64,000 nucleotides of DNA from Undibacterium paludis (lineage in GTDB: Bacteria; Pseudomonadota; Gammaproteobacteria; Burkholderiales; Burkholderiaceae_D), in NCBI RefSeq assembly GCF_022568815.1, contig NZ_JAKZHX010000004.1:62001-126000 (forward strand). The letters are read 5' to 3'. Shown here in pieces: positions 17,933 through 27,651 of this stretch. Within the stretch, counting starts at the first letter, position 1; each line of letters starts with the position of its first letter. The position numbers were made by a program, and so were the translations under genes. A model generated the notes under the pieces. The model was not told the DNA's origin, did not search any database, and worked only from the letters and a program-made list of their open reading frames with translations.

Positions 17933-18253
17933 TCAATGCAGGATCAATTTCCCGGTCAGTTTCTTGCTGCCAGAAGCATCTGCCAGCAATACCAGCAGGC
18001 GATCAATATTCGGGTGCTTGCCCGGGAAAGCCCTGGCATCTGTCGTATGTTCAGCATACAACTGCAGGCCCTTTGCAGCGGCTGCGGTATTGATTTCGGC
18101 AAATTCCTGCAACAGGGCATGATAGACGCGCACGGTACCAGCAGAGCCCGGCTTGTTATCTATTTGTGCGACCAGTGTTGCGCCATCAAATAATTGAATG
18201 GCAGCCAGGTGATCAATGGCAGGCATGGTGGACAGAATTTCGCTAAATTGCAT
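17933..18253 (-). CDS. DUF2322-type small protein
   Basis: This is a 106-residue soluble protein without signal peptide or membrane segments. The pattern IDHLAAIQLFDG, NKPGSAGTVRVYHALL, LYAEHTTDARAFPGKHPNIDRLL matches my memory of the DUF2322 family of beta- and gammaproteobacteria, which has no assigned function. The start at 18253 is preceded by AGGGAAAC; an ATG seven codons upstream has no site. It is not part of an obvious operon. Confidence 0.75.
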   Translation of the reverse strand: MQFSEILSTMPAIDHLAAIQLFDGATLVAQIDNKPGSAGTVRVYHALLQEFAEINTAAAAKGLQLYAEHTTDARAFPGKHPNIDRLLVLLADASGSKKLTGKLILH

Positions 18254-18444
18254 GGATGTTTCCCTAAAAGTCATGTGATGCGCATGAAAATTTTCCGCGC
18301 AGTCGCCAACAGTCGCGTTAAAAAGATTGCATTCTACGGGTTGGGCCGTTTTTTAGCCAACGGCATTGTCTGAAAACAAGCATAAAGTCAGACAAAAATT
18401 GTTCACCGTCAAACTCATCATTGACGGCGGGTACGACGATAAAA

Positions 18445-18472
18445 AAAGAGCGATGATTTCTCATCGCTCTTT
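18445..18472. terminator. Intrinsic terminator of the TonB-dependent receptor gene
   Basis: AAAGAGCGATGA and TCATCGCTCTTT form a perfect 12-bp stem around TTTC, 57 bases beyond the receptor stop codon, with U-rich flanks. Confidence 0.85.
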
Positions 18473-18528
18473 ATCGCTTCATCAGCGCAATCCAGCCGGG
18501 CTGGATTGTGAACCTATTTGATTAGGTG

Positions 18529-21318
18529 TTATTTGAATTGGTATTTCAGGCCAACTTTGAAGTAGCGGCCAATTGCGCCGCTGCCGTCCATTGGGTTGTA
18601 ACCCATGGAGCCGTAAGTCAGAGGATCCAGCGGTGCAACCTTGTCAAACAGGTTGGCGATGGAGCCAAAGATTTCCAGGTTCTTCATGGCTTTGTAGCGG
18701 AAAGATACATCCAGTGTCGTGAAGGATGCCAGTGTGCAGCCTGCTGGCGCTTCAGTGCCGTCAGCAAACTTGTTGGCGCATGGCTGGCCTTCTTCTGGGA
18801 TGTTCTTCATGGAGCCGCGATAGCTGACAACGCCAGTCACATTCCATGGACCACGGTCCCAACCCAGTACAAAGTTGACTTTGTCTTTTGGTGTACCTGC
18901 GCAATTGGATGTGTCGCAGTTACCGTGTGTGCCTGCATATTGATGCTGAATGGCGCCATCAACGCGCAACCAGGAGATGACATGTGTCCAGTTGACGTCA
19001 GCTGTCAGCTTGCCGTACTCACCCAGGTTGAAACGCTGCTTGGCGTTCAGATCCACACCCTTGACTTCGGTGTAGCTGGAGTTGGCATAAGGTGCTGGAC
19101 CGCCAATCAATGTGCCGGAATTTGGCAGGATCGCGCCATTGACAGTCAGGTTGTTGTCCTGACGCAGTACGCCAGGCAAGGACGCGGCTGTCTGGAAGGA
19201 CATGGAGTTGATTTCGTTGTTGCGACGAATCAACCAGCCATCAACTGCAAAACTTGTATCTGGCAGTGGATCCCACACCATACCCAGGGTGTAGCCTTTG
19301 GATTTTTCTGGTTGCAGGTTAGGATTGCCAACTTTGGCGCCTGTGAAGGTGGTGTTGCAGTCAGAAGCTTGCGCACCTGGCAGTGGTGTGCCGTTAGGGC
19401 AGCGAACCGGATCGCGTACTGCTGCTGTACCTGCACTGAAGCTTTCTGTACCGGATTCAGGTGCGCTTGGTGCACGGAAACCTTCAGAGTAGGTACCGCG
19501 CAAGGCGAATGTTTTCACCGGTGTCCACTTGGCGCCGACTTTTGGTGTCACGGAAGAGAAGTGGGAGTATTTGTCGTAACGCAGGGCGCCAGACAATTCC
19601 ACTGTCTTGACGACTGGTGCCAGCAATTCTGCATAAATCGCAGAAACAGATTCGTCACCCTTGGCAGCGACATAGCTGCTGTTGATGGAACCGTCTTTGC
19701 TGCCATCCAGGGAAGGCATGTCGTAAGATTCTTTACGATATTCAGCACCTACCGCCAGACCCATCATACCGCCAGGCAAAGCCATCAATTCACGGGATGC
19801 CTTGAAGTCGATGATGTCCATTTTTGTCGGTGCATCCAGAGTCGCAGTCTTGACCATGGCTGCATACAGGGCAGGATTGTTCTTGCTGGCCTGTGTGCCG
19901 ATATAGTACGGGAAGTAAGGGCTCTTAGGATCGCCCAAGGCTGCCTTCAACACGTTCATGTTGATCATGTTGGTGTAGTCGAGGTGCAGCTTGGATTCGG
20001 AATGCAGAATAGCCGTGTCGAAATCCCAACCTGCCATCGTGCCTTTCAGGCCAACGACAGCACGGTAGAAGGAATTGTCAGCAATACGGCGGTTGGCGCC
20101 AACGTCGAACATGGAGTAACGCAGACGGACATCGGCACCGTATGGGTTTTGCGGATGCGATGCAGACATCAAAATGGTATTGCCATAATTGATGTTGCCG
20201 CTGAGGTTGCTCGGAGAGGACGGGAAGAATACGTTCGCCGAAGTGGATGGTGGCGTTACTGTGAACGCTGCCTTGCGCTGGGAATAACCGAATTCAGCAT
20301 AGGCTTGCAGATCATCATTGATCTGCCATGTGCCACGTGAGAACAGGTTCACACCATCAATTTGTGGCAGCATGGTGCGGAACTGGTCAGCATACCAGAG
20401 GCAGCCGCCACCTGGGTCCTGCACTTTGGTTGCCGACAGGGTCGAGCAGCCTGGCAGGGATACATAATTCAGTGTCTTAGGATCGCGCAGGGAGCCGGCC
20501 GGATTAGGCTGGGCGCTGTTGTTGCCGGCGATATAGCCGGATGTGAAAGACCCTACCGTCACCATAGGGTAACCCCAGGGGCGCCAGTCGCCAGTACCGA
20601 TCCAGTCACGGTCATGACGCTCGGAATTCATCAACTCATTGGATTTGTACGCTTCAGCGTTGATGATGATGTTGTACTTGTCTTTTTCCAGGTTACCAAA
20701 ACCTGCAGTGATGGAGGCTTTGGCCTGGTTGGCATCACGGGAACCGGATGTGCCGGCAGACGCGCTGACAGTCACGCCTTCATAGTTCTTTTTCAGGATG
20801 ATGTTGACCACACCGGCGATCGCGTCTGCACCATAGATGGAAGATGCACCATCTTTCAGGATTTCGATACGCTCAACCACTTCCATAGGAACGGTGGAGA
20901 TGTCTGTGAAAGCTTTTTGACCATCATCAGCACGACCGAACTGCGCCATGCGGCGGCCATTCAGCAATACCAGTGTCGACGTTGCGCCCAGACCACGCAG
21001 GGAAATTGCGGTGGAACCTGCAGCAAAACCGTTACCGAAACTGGTAGGCAAGGAACCGGCGCCATCAGACGTCAGGGTTTGCAGGTATTCTGCGACTGTG
21101 GTCTTGCCAGCCTTGTCGATGTCAGCACGACTGATGATTTGAATCGGGGACGCTGTTTCGGCCTCAGCACGCTTGATGCTGGTACCGGTCACTTCCACCC
21201 TCTGCACTTTCGCTTCCTCTTGCGCAAATGCAGGTTGTGCCAGCATGCCTGCTGTCACCATCAAGCCGCCGGAAAACATGATGCGCAGCGATCTTGATAA
21301 TACTTTTTCTTTCAACAT
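18529..21318 (-). CDS. TonB-dependent outer-membrane receptor
   Basis: The 929-residue product has a signal peptide ending at AFAQ (about residue 33), a possible TonB box near VQRVEVTGTSIKRA, a plug domain (residues about 55-170, with SLRGLGATSTLVLLNGRR and ERIEILKDGASSIYGADA), and a large beta-barrel. Two closely spaced Cys pairs in extracellular-type regions (for example GCSTLSATKVQDPGGGCLW) suggest disulfide-tied loops. The overall type is the large receptor group of oligosaccharide or peptide uptake rather than a classical siderophore receptor, but the ligand is not predictable. AGGAGAGAG precedes the start. No TonB/ExbBD or transporter genes are adjacent. Confidence 0.94.
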   Translation of the reverse strand: MLKEKVLSRSLRIMFSGGLMVTAGMLAQPAFAQEEAKVQRVEVTGTSIKRAEAETASPIQIISRADIDKAGKTTVAEYLQTLTSDGAGSLPTSFGNGFAAGSTAISLRGLGATSTLVLLNGRRMAQFGRADDGQKAFTDISTVPMEVVERIEILKDGASSIYGADAIAGVVNIILKKNYEGVTVSASAGTSGSRDANQAKASITAGFGNLEKDKYNIIINAEAYKSNELMNSERHDRDWIGTGDWRPWGYPMVTVGSFTSGYIAGNNSAQPNPAGSLRDPKTLNYVSLPGCSTLSATKVQDPGGGCLWYADQFRTMLPQIDGVNLFSRGTWQINDDLQAYAEFGYSQRKAAFTVTPPSTSANVFFPSSPSNLSGNINYGNTILMSASHPQNPYGADVRLRYSMFDVGANRRIADNSFYRAVVGLKGTMAGWDFDTAILHSESKLHLDYTNMINMNVLKAALGDPKSPYFPYYIGTQASKNNPALYAAMVKTATLDAPTKMDIIDFKASRELMALPGGMMGLAVGAEYRKESYDMPSLDGSKDGSINSSYVAAKGDESVSAIYAELLAPVVKTVELSGALRYDKYSHFSSVTPKVGAKWTPVKTFALRGTYSEGFRAPSAPESGTESFSAGTAAVRDPVRCPNGTPLPGAQASDCNTTFTGAKVGNPNLQPEKSKGYTLGMVWDPLPDTSFAVDGWLIRRNNEINSMSFQTAASLPGVLRQDNNLTVNGAILPNSGTLIGGPAPYANSSYTEVKGVDLNAKQRFNLGEYGKLTADVNWTHVISWLRVDGAIQHQYAGTHGNCDTSNCAGTPKDKVNFVLGWDRGPWNVTGVVSYRGSMKNIPEEGQPCANKFADGTEAPAGCTLASFTTLDVSFRYKAMKNLEIFGSIANLFDKVAPLDPLTYGSMGYNPMDGSGAIGRYFKVGLKYQFK

Positions 21319-21385
21319 ATCTCTCTCCTGTGGATTTCTTGGTATTGCTTCCTGGCTCTTTTACCTGCCAATATGAAAAACATTT

Positions 21386-21401
21386 TGAAAATTAATTTTC
21401 A
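21386..21401. promoter_or_regulatory. Perfect 16-bp palindrome in front of the TonB-dependent receptor
   Basis: TGAAAATTAATTTTCA is a perfect palindrome 68 bases upstream of the receptor start, where a promoter would lie. It does not resemble a Fur box. The rest of this 357-base gap up to folD is AT-rich and has no gene I can see. Confidence 0.4.
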
Positions 21402-21637
21402 CAAATGCTATGAAGCCATTCTTGAAATTTGAAGTCAATCACTACACAAGAAATGCAGACAGAAAACAACAGACCAGACCACATACATAACCAAACAAGA
21501 AAATTTACTTACACATCTGTAATGCCATATGATTTACCTGATTTCCAATAAGACAATTCTTTACGCCTGGAAAGTAGAAAAAAAGCCATCTCCCGTAATG
21601 ACCGCCATTGCAAATGAGCCAGCACCCCGCCATCCTT

Positions 21638-21643
21638 TATAAT
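21638..21643 (+). promoter_or_regulatory. Probable -10 element of the folD operon
   Basis: A perfect TATAAT lies 33 bases upstream of the folD start. No good -35 sits at the standard distance; TTGCAA at 21608 is too far away. The start would lie near 21650. Confidence 0.35.
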
Positions 21644-21675
21644 CATGCTTTCTCTCTCACTAACGATCGTTCATC

Positions 21676-22521
21676 ATGACTGCCCAAATTATCAGTGGAA
21701 CCCAGCTATCTCAACAAATTCGCGCCGATGTGACCCAGCGTGCCGCAGCGCTGACCGCAAAAGGAAAGCAGCCTGGTCTGGCCGTCATTCTTGTCGGTGA
21801 AAATCCCGCGTCACAGGTATATGTCAGGAACAAGGTCAAGGCTTGTGAAGACTGCGGTTTTTACTCCGTTTTGGAAAAATATGATGCAAATCTGACAGAA
21901 GCGGCCTTGCTGGACCATATCGCACGCTTGAACAATGATGCAAAAATCAACGGTATCCTGGTACAGCTGCCGCTGCCAGCCCATATCAATGCCAACAAGG
22001 TGATCGAAGCCATTGCCGCGGACAAGGACGTTGACGGTTTCCATATCAGCAACGCCGGTCTGCTAATGACGGGGCAACCACTGTTCCGCCCATGTACACC
22101 TTACGGCGTGATGAAAATGCTGGAATCGATCAATTACCCAGTGCGTGGCGCCAACGCTGTTGTGGTCGGTGCGTCCAATATTGTCGGCAAACCGCAGGCC
22201 ATGCTGCTCTTGCAAGCGGGCGCAACCGTCACCATCTGCAATTCAAAGACCCGCGATCTGGGCGCACACACCCGCAATGCCGACATCCTGGTTGTTGCCA
22301 CCGGCAAGCGCAATATTGTGACGGCAGACATGATCAAGCCAGGTGCTGTTGTCATCGACGTCGGCATGAACCGTGATGACGAAGGCAAGCTGTGCGGTGA
22401 TGTTGATTATCTGCCAAGCACCGAGGTTGCAGGTTATATTACGCCGGTACCGGGTGGTGTCGGCCCCATGACCATCACCATGCTGCTGGTCAATACCATA
22501 GAAGCCGCTGAAAGAAACTGA
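21676..22521 (+). CDS. folD: Bifunctional methylenetetrahydrofolate dehydrogenase/cyclohydrolase
   Basis: The 281-residue cytosolic enzyme interconverts 5,10-methylene-, methenyl- and 10-formyl-tetrahydrofolate. The catalytic Lys is in [11 protein letters not shown] (Lys53). GILVQLPLP and the NADP-binding [14 protein letters not shown] are intact, and the C-terminal [10 protein letters not shown] signature is present. Its length is typical. One base separates its stop from prlC, so the two are cotranscribed. Confidence 0.97.
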   Translation: MTAQIISGTQLSQQIRADVTQRAAALTAKGKQPGLAVILVGENPASQVYVRNKVKACEDCGFYSVLEKYDANLTEAALLDHIARLNNDAKINGILVQLPLPAHINANKVIEAIAADKDVDGFHISNAGLLMTGQPLFRPCTPYGVMKMLESINYPVRGANAVVVGASNIVGKPQAMLLLQAGATVTICNSKTRDLGAHTRNADILVVATGKRNIVTADMIKPGAVVIDVGMNRDDEGKLCGDVDYLPSTEVAGYITPVPGGVGPMTITMLLVNTIEAAERN

Positions 22522-22522
22522 T

Positions 22523-24586
22523 ATGACTCAAGACAATCCCCTGCTCGACTTTAGTGATTTACCACGTTTTGCCGACATTCGTGCCGAGCATGTCAGCCCG
22601 GCCATTGCCAGCCTGCTGGAAGAAAACCGGGCTGTCATCACTGCACTGGAACAAAACACTGCCGCCGTCACCTGGGAGAATTTTGTCCAGCCACTGGACA
22701 ATGCTACAGAAAAACTGGGACGTGCCTGGGGGATAGTCGGTCACTTGAATGCCGTAGTCGATACGCCGGAAATGCGTGCCGCCTACAATGAAAACCAGCC
22801 AGCCATCACGGAGTTCTGGACTGAGCTCGGGCAAAACCTGAAATTGTTTGCCGCTTACAAGGCTTTGCAAAATGCCCCTGAATTTACCGCTTTGTCGCAA
22901 GCAAGAAAAACCATCATCCAGAATGCTATTCGCGATTTCCGCCTGAGCGGGGCAGAACTGCCTGATGACAAAAAGCAGCGCTATGCCGAAATTCAGGAAA
23001 AACATGCGGCCCTGTCCACCAGGTTCTCCGAAAACCTGCTCGACGCAACCAACGACTATGGCCTGTTTGTCGAAAGCGAAGACGAGCTGAAAGGTTTGCC
23101 GGAAGATATTATCCAGGCAGCCAGAGCGGCAGCAGAGGCGGATGGAAAATCCGGCTACAAATTTACCCTGCATTTCCCGTCCTACTTCCCTTTGCTGCAA
23201 TATGCAGAGAACCGCCATCTGCGCGAAACCATCTATCGCGCCAATGCCACCAAGGCGTCAGAATTAGGCAGCAAAGCCGAATGGGACAACAGTAACATCA
23301 TGGCCGAGCTTTTGCGCCTGCGCAAAGAAGAGGCTAGTTTGCTGGGCTATCAGAATTTTGCTGAAGTATCACTGGTCAGCAAGATGGCTGAATCACCGGC
23401 GCAAGTCAGCCAATTCCTTGAAGACCTGGCCAAACGCGCCCGCCCATATGCAGAAAAAGACCTGGCAGAACTGCGCGCCTTTGCAGCAGAGAGCCTGGGC
23501 ATTGCCGACATGCAGGCTTGGGATACGGCCTACGCATCAGAAAAACTGCGTCAGCAACGCTACGCATTTTCTGAACAGGAAGTGAAAGAATATTTTCCTG
23601 AACATAAGGTAGTCGATGGTCTGTTCCGCGTCATCCAGACCCTGTTTGCCGTCGACATCAAGCCAGACCAGGCGACGGTGTGGCACAAGGATGTGAAATT
23701 CTATCGCCTGGAAAGAAATGGCGAACTGATAGGCCAGTTCTACCTTGACCTGTATGCCCGCAATGGAAAGCGCGGCGGCGCCTGGATGGATGACGCACGG
23801 GGTCGCAGGCTGACCTCGCACGGTGTGCAAACACCAGTTGCTTACCTGACCTGTAATTTCAGTGCGCCAGTCACCATGAACGGCGTCGAAAAACCGGCCT
23901 TGTTCAGCCACGATGAAGTCATCACCCTGTTCCATGAATTTGGCCATGGCCTGCATCACCTGCTGACCAAGGTGGATGATTTGTCGGTGTCCGGCATTTC
24001 TGGTGTTGAATGGGATGCAGTCGAGCTGCCTTCGCAATTCATGGAGAATTTCTGCTGGGAATGGGATGTACTCCAGCACATGACTTCTCACGTCGATACC
24101 GGGAAGCCCCTGCCACGCGAGCTGTTTGACAAGATGATTGCGGCAAAGAATTTCCAGTCTGGCCTGCAGACTTTGCGCCAGGTAGAATTCTCCCTGTTTG
24201 ACATGCGCCTGCATGATGCCTTTGATCCGCATGGGGCAAAGACGGTAAGTGACATCCTGCAGGAAGTACGCACCCAGGTCGCCGTATTACACCCGCCAGA
24301 ATTCAACCGTTTCCAGCACTCTTTCAGCCACATCTTTGCCGGCGGCTATGCCGCAGGCTATTATAGCTATAAATGGGCGGAGGTCCTGTCCGCTGATGCC
24401 TATGCTGCCTTTGAAGAGCATGCACAGGAAACCGGCAGCACCTTGTCCCGCAGTGTGGGGGAAAAATTCCAGACAGAAGTGCTGGAAGCTGGCGGCTCCC
24501 GCCCTGCCCTCACCTCGTTCAAGGCATTTCGCGGACGTGAGCCTGTCATTGACGCCTTGTTACGTCACAATGGCATGGCTGCCTGA
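22523..24586 (+). CDS. prlC: Oligopeptidase A (M3 metallopeptidase)
   Basis: The 687-residue cytosolic zinc oligopeptidase degrades short peptides, including cleaved signal peptides. The zinc motif HEFGH is at residues 471-475 and the third ligand Glu lies in the following SGVEWDAVELPSQFMENF. Length and the start LLDFSDLPRFADIRAEHV are typical of PrlC. It follows folD by one base and precedes the glutaredoxin-like gene by 16 bases. Confidence 0.96.
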   Translation: MTQDNPLLDFSDLPRFADIRAEHVSPAIASLLEENRAVITALEQNTAAVTWENFVQPLDNATEKLGRAWGIVGHLNAVVDTPEMRAAYNENQPAITEFWTELGQNLKLFAAYKALQNAPEFTALSQARKTIIQNAIRDFRLSGAELPDDKKQRYAEIQEKHAALSTRFSENLLDATNDYGLFVESEDELKGLPEDIIQAARAAAEADGKSGYKFTLHFPSYFPLLQYAENRHLRETIYRANATKASELGSKAEWDNSNIMAELLRLRKEEASLLGYQNFAEVSLVSKMAESPAQVSQFLEDLAKRARPYAEKDLAELRAFAAESLGIADMQAWDTAYASEKLRQQRYAFSEQEVKEYFPEHKVVDGLFRVIQTLFAVDIKPDQATVWHKDVKFYRLERNGELIGQFYLDLYARNGKRGGAWMDDARGRRLTSHGVQTPVAYLTCNFSAPVTMNGVEKPALFSHDEVITLFHEFGHGLHHLLTKVDDLSVSGISGVEWDAVELPSQFMENFCWEWDVLQHMTSHVDTGKPLPRELFDKMIAAKNFQSGLQTLRQVEFSLFDMRLHDAFDPHGAKTVSDILQEVRTQVAVLHPPEFNRFQHSFSHIFAGGYAAGYYSYKWAEVLSADAYAAFEEHAQETGSTLSRSVGEKFQTEVLEAGGSRPALTSFKAFRGREPVIDALLRHNGMAA

Positions 24587-24602
24587 CTATTTAGGAGAAA
24601 AC

Positions 24603-25199
24603 ATGAAACTCAATAAAAACATCCTGATCTGTAGCCTGCTGCCCGCACTGCTGGCAGCAGGTCATGTCCATGCGCAAATGTATAAATGGGTGGGCCCGGA
24701 CGGCAAAGTGACCTTCAGCGACCAGCCGCCACCGGCCAATGTCAAATCTGAAAAGAAAAAGCTCCCCGACACTGCTGATGGCGGCAATCTGCCTCCAGAA
24801 TTGGCTCCTGTTGTAGCGAAGAACCCGGTCACTCTCTACACGGCCAGCGCCTGCTCGCCTTGCAATGATGGGCGCAGCATGCTCAAGAAAAGTGGCATCC
24901 CGTTCACAGAAAAGACCGTCAGCAGTGCAGCAGACCAGGAAAAACTGAAGCAAGTGAGTGGTGATACGCAATTACCCTTGCTGGTAATCGCCAATGTCAA
25001 ATTCCGTGGCTATAGCATGGATGAATGGAAAGATGCGCTGGACAAGGCTGGTTACCCTGCGACCAATAAATTGCCAAAGGATTACCGCTATCCGCCGGCT
25101 GAACCAGCCTCACCGCCCCCACCGCCCGCACAGCCCAAAGAACCGGAAGTGAAGCGAGATGCCCCACCGGTCAAAAAACCTGACGGCTTTCAATTCTGA
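24603..25199 (+). CDS. Exported DUF4124/glutaredoxin-like protein
   Basis: The 198-residue product has a signal peptide ending at HVHA (residue 24). A DUF4124 segment (QMYKWVGPDGKVTFSDQPPP) follows directly. A thioredoxin/glutaredoxin-like domain (about residues 74-150) has the redox pair CSPC (Cys84, Cys87). The C-terminal tail is Pro-rich and basic (PPPPPAQPKEPEVKR). A periplasmic thiol-redox role is likely. The start at 24603 has AGGAGAAAAC. The tail of the gene is 5 bases from holC. Confidence 0.88.
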   Translation: MKLNKNILICSLLPALLAAGHVHAQMYKWVGPDGKVTFSDQPPPANVKSEKKKLPDTADGGNLPPELAPVVAKNPVTLYTASACSPCNDGRSMLKKSGIPFTEKTVSSAADQEKLKQVSGDTQLPLLVIANVKFRGYSMDEWKDALDKAGYPATNKLPKDYRYPPAEPASPPPPPAQPKEPEVKRDAPPVKKPDGFQF

Positions 25200-25204
25200 G
25201 ACGC

Positions 25205-25624
25205 ATGACACGGATAGATTTCCATAGCAATGTTGCGGACAAGCTCAACTATTGCTGCCGCCTGATACGCAAGGCCCATGCAGCCAACTGCAAAATCGTG
25301 GTCTTTCACCAGGACCGTGCTTATCTGCAGCGCCTGAATGATGCCTTGTGGACGCTCAGCGAAGCTGATTTTTTACCGCATGTGATGGTGAACGATCCGC
25401 TGTCAGCAATGACGCCTATCGTACTCAGTCATGATGACCGTGCCGCTTGTCCTCATTACGAACTGTTGATCAACCTGACGTCTGTGACGCCAGCCAATTT
25501 CACGCAGTTCAGCCGTATGATAGAAATCATCTCGGCAGATGAATCAGACAGGCTGGCAGGCCGGGACCGCTACCGCCATTATCAGCAACTTGGCCATGCC
25601 CTTACCCATTCCGTGGCGAAATAA
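25205..25624 (+). CDS. holC: DNA polymerase III chi subunit
   Basis: The 139-residue protein matches HolC: MTRIDFHSNVADKLNYCCRL at the start, then IVVFHQDRAYLQRLNDALWT and the C-terminal DRYRHYQQLGHAL. Chi pairs with psi in the clamp-loader complex and contacts single-strand DNA-binding protein. It ends one base before the next gene. Confidence 0.94.
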   Translation: MTRIDFHSNVADKLNYCCRLIRKAHAANCKIVVFHQDRAYLQRLNDALWTLSEADFLPHVMVNDPLSAMTPIVLSHDDRAACPHYELLINLTSVTPANFTQFSRMIEIISADESDRLAGRDRYRHYQQLGHALTHSVAK

Positions 25625-25625
25625 A

Positions 25626-26030
25626 ATGAACAATCAAATTGATGCCAGCATCCCGGTATTGACCGAAGTAATCAAGCCGGAAGAACTGGTGGCAAGTACC
25701 GCCAGCACAAATGATGCAAAAGGCGAGAGCAATACACAGGACCCGGACCAGCAGGCGGCAGTGGCAGATGCCCCGCTGGCATGGCCAGGAAAGCAGGAAG
25801 AAGACTGGTTGCTTCTGGAACAGACGCTGAGAGAAAACGTGTTGCGCCAGGTTTTGACGCGCATAGATTTTGTGCTGGAACACAGGGTCAGGGACAACCT
25901 GGCCGATGTATTGCAGATCGCCGTTGCCAGTCTTGCATCTGAAATACGTTCAGGGTTGCACAAGACCCTGGAAGAAGTTATCACCCGCGCAGTCAGCCAG
26001 GAAATCTCCAAGGTAAAATCTGGAAAATAA
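25626..26030 (+). CDS. Acidic protein linked to holC (possibly DUF2486 family)
   Basis: The 134-residue soluble protein has a disordered acidic N-terminal half rich in Ser, Thr, Asp and Gln. A conserved C-terminal helical half follows (EDWLLLEQTLRENVLRQVLTRIDFVLEHRVRDNL to the end). Burkholderiales often carry such a gene directly after holC, and the family label DUF2486 is from memory. Function is unknown. Its stop is followed by an AT-rich inverted repeat. Confidence 0.75.
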   Translation: MNNQIDASIPVLTEVIKPEELVASTASTNDAKGESNTQDPDQQAAVADAPLAWPGKQEEDWLLLEQTLRENVLRQVLTRIDFVLEHRVRDNLADVLQIAVASLASEIRSGLHKTLEEVITRAVSQEISKVKSGK

Positions 26031-26047
26031 TCAAAATAATTAAAAAT

Positions 26048-26096
26048 ATTTTTATTTTTAAACACAAACATCAACTTGACGTTTAAAAATAAAAAT
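26048..26096. promoter_or_regulatory. Perfect 16-bp AT-rich inverted repeat between the holC operon and dadA
   Basis: ATTTTTATTTTTAAAC and its exact reverse complement are separated by 17 bases. It ends 85 bases before the dadA start and begins 18 bases after the preceding stop. Lacking GC pairs and a following U run, it makes a poor terminator. Its composition fits an AT-rich regulator site; an Lrp-type regulator is encoded just beyond dadA. Confidence 0.5.
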
Positions 26097-26181
26097 CCGG
26101 GAAGCGTTTCTGATTACCTGAAAAAGCAAAGTATTTCTACAATCTCCTCATCGCATACAAGATGAAATACAGGAGATTCCC

Positions 26182-27486
26182 ATGAAAGTCATTGTTCTCG
26201 GTTCTGGCATAGTCGGCACGTCTTCGGCATGGTTTTTGAAAAAGCAGGGGCATGATGTCGAGGTCATCGACCGCCAGCCGGGCGCGGCGCAGGAAACCAG
26301 TTTTGCCAATGGCGGCCAAATTTCCGTGTCCCATGCAGAACCGTGGGCCAACCCTTCGGCGCCGCTAAAGGTGTTGAAATGGCTGGGGAAGGAAGACGCT
26401 CCTCTGCTGTTCCGTCCGCGCGCCGAATGGCTGCAATGGCTGTGGGGCCTGCATTTCCTGCGTGAGTGCACACCTGCCCGCACGGCTGAAAACATACGCC
26501 AGATCGTCGCCATCTCGGAATACAGTCGTCTGACCTTGCGCAGCCTGCGCGAAGACACCGGCATTCAGTACGACAACCTCAGCAAGGGCATCCTGCACTT
26601 CTATACCGATCAAAAAGAATTTGATATTTCCCTGCCAGCCGCAAAGCTGATGCGTGATCTTGGCTGCCCCCGCATGTCCATCGATGCCGATGAGGTGGTA
26701 CGCCGCGAGCCGGCCCTGGCCGGCATACGCAACAAGATCGTGGGTGGCGACTATACCGAAACCGATGAATCGGGTGATGTCTACCAGTTCACCACTGGCC
26801 TGGCGACCAGGGCAGCGGCGGCTGGCGTGCAATTTCGGTTCAACACTACCGTGACCAGACTCCTGTCCGAAGGTGCAGGCAACAACGCCCGCGTCACCGG
26901 CGTGGAAGTCATTGATGCAGAAGGACGGCACAAGGTATTGAAGGCAGACGCCTTTGTGATGGCAATGGGCAGCCATTCCCAGGCTTTGCTCAAACCGCTG
27001 GGAATTTCCCTGATGATTTACCCTGGCAAGGGTTATTCAGCAACTTATCAAATTACCAAACCTGATCAGGCGCCTGTCATTTCACTGACCGATGATGGCT
27101 ACAAACTGGTGGTGTCACGCCTGGGCAACCGCCTGCGTGTAGCCGGTACCTGTGAGATCAATGGCTATGGCCGCGAACTTAATACCGCCCGCTGCGAAGC
27201 CATTACGCGCCGCACCCGTGAATTATTCCCGGATGCCTGCGACTACCAGAATCCGGTCTACTGGACGGGCCTGCGGCCGCTGACACCTTCGAATGTGCCA
27301 TATATAGGTAGGAGCCGCATCGCCAACCTTTTCCTCAATACCGGCCACGGTACGCTGGGCTGGACCATGGGCGCCGGTTCCGGCCGGGCGATCGCTGATA
27401 TTGTGTCCGGTTTGCACCCGGAAGTGGATTTTGCCTTTACCGGCATGGATAACACCGTCATGCACAATCGCCTGCAGACAGCTTGA
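26182..27486 (+). CDS. dadA: D-amino acid dehydrogenase small subunit type
   Basis: The 434-residue FAD enzyme oxidises D-amino acids (typically D-alanine) to 2-oxo acids, passing electrons to the respiratory chain at the inner membrane face. The FAD motif VLGSGIVGTSSAWFL begins at residue 5. QETSFANGGQISVSHAEPWANP and the C-terminal GHGTLGWTMGAGSGRAIAD are characteristic of DadA. AGGAGATTCCC precedes the ATG. No alanine racemase (dadX) is next to it. Confidence 0.95.
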   Translation: MKVIVLGSGIVGTSSAWFLKKQGHDVEVIDRQPGAAQETSFANGGQISVSHAEPWANPSAPLKVLKWLGKEDAPLLFRPRAEWLQWLWGLHFLRECTPARTAENIRQIVAISEYSRLTLRSLREDTGIQYDNLSKGILHFYTDQKEFDISLPAAKLMRDLGCPRMSIDADEVVRREPALAGIRNKIVGGDYTETDESGDVYQFTTGLATRAAAAGVQFRFNTTVTRLLSEGAGNNARVTGVEVIDAEGRHKVLKADAFVMAMGSHSQALLKPLGISLMIYPGKGYSATYQITKPDQAPVISLTDDGYKLVVSRLGNRLRVAGTCEINGYGRELNTARCEAITRRTRELFPDACDYQNPVYWTGLRPLTPSNVPYIGRSRIANLFLNTGHGTLGWTMGAGSGRAIADIVSGLHPEVDFAFTGMDNTVMHNRLQTA

Positions 27487-27553
27487 ACGATAACAAAAAC
27501 CAAAAGTGCACCCAGCCGCTAACGGCTTGACTACAAACCCGAAGTTTCCCCTC

Positions 27554-27606
27554 ACGCAAGTTACAGTGCATGAAATCTTCATGTGTTGCAACTTGCGTTC
27601 TTTTTG
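27554..27606 (+). terminator. Intrinsic terminator after dadA
   Basis: ACGCAAGTT pairs with AACTTGCGT, with an inner stem GCATGAA/TTCATGT, followed by TCTTTTTG. It lies about 70 bases past the dadA stop and separates it from the convergent regulator gene. Confidence 0.75.
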
Positions 27607-27651
27607 TCATCCGTCTGTCGGGTTTCTGCGTTAAAAGCACACGCAGCAAAA

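Noticed and set aside
18526-20340. 604-codon open frame antisense to the TonB-dependent receptor
   Set aside because: It is a shadow of the receptor gene: the composition is rich in Cys, His and Trp with no domain, no ribosome site, and the opposite strand is a clear full-length receptor.
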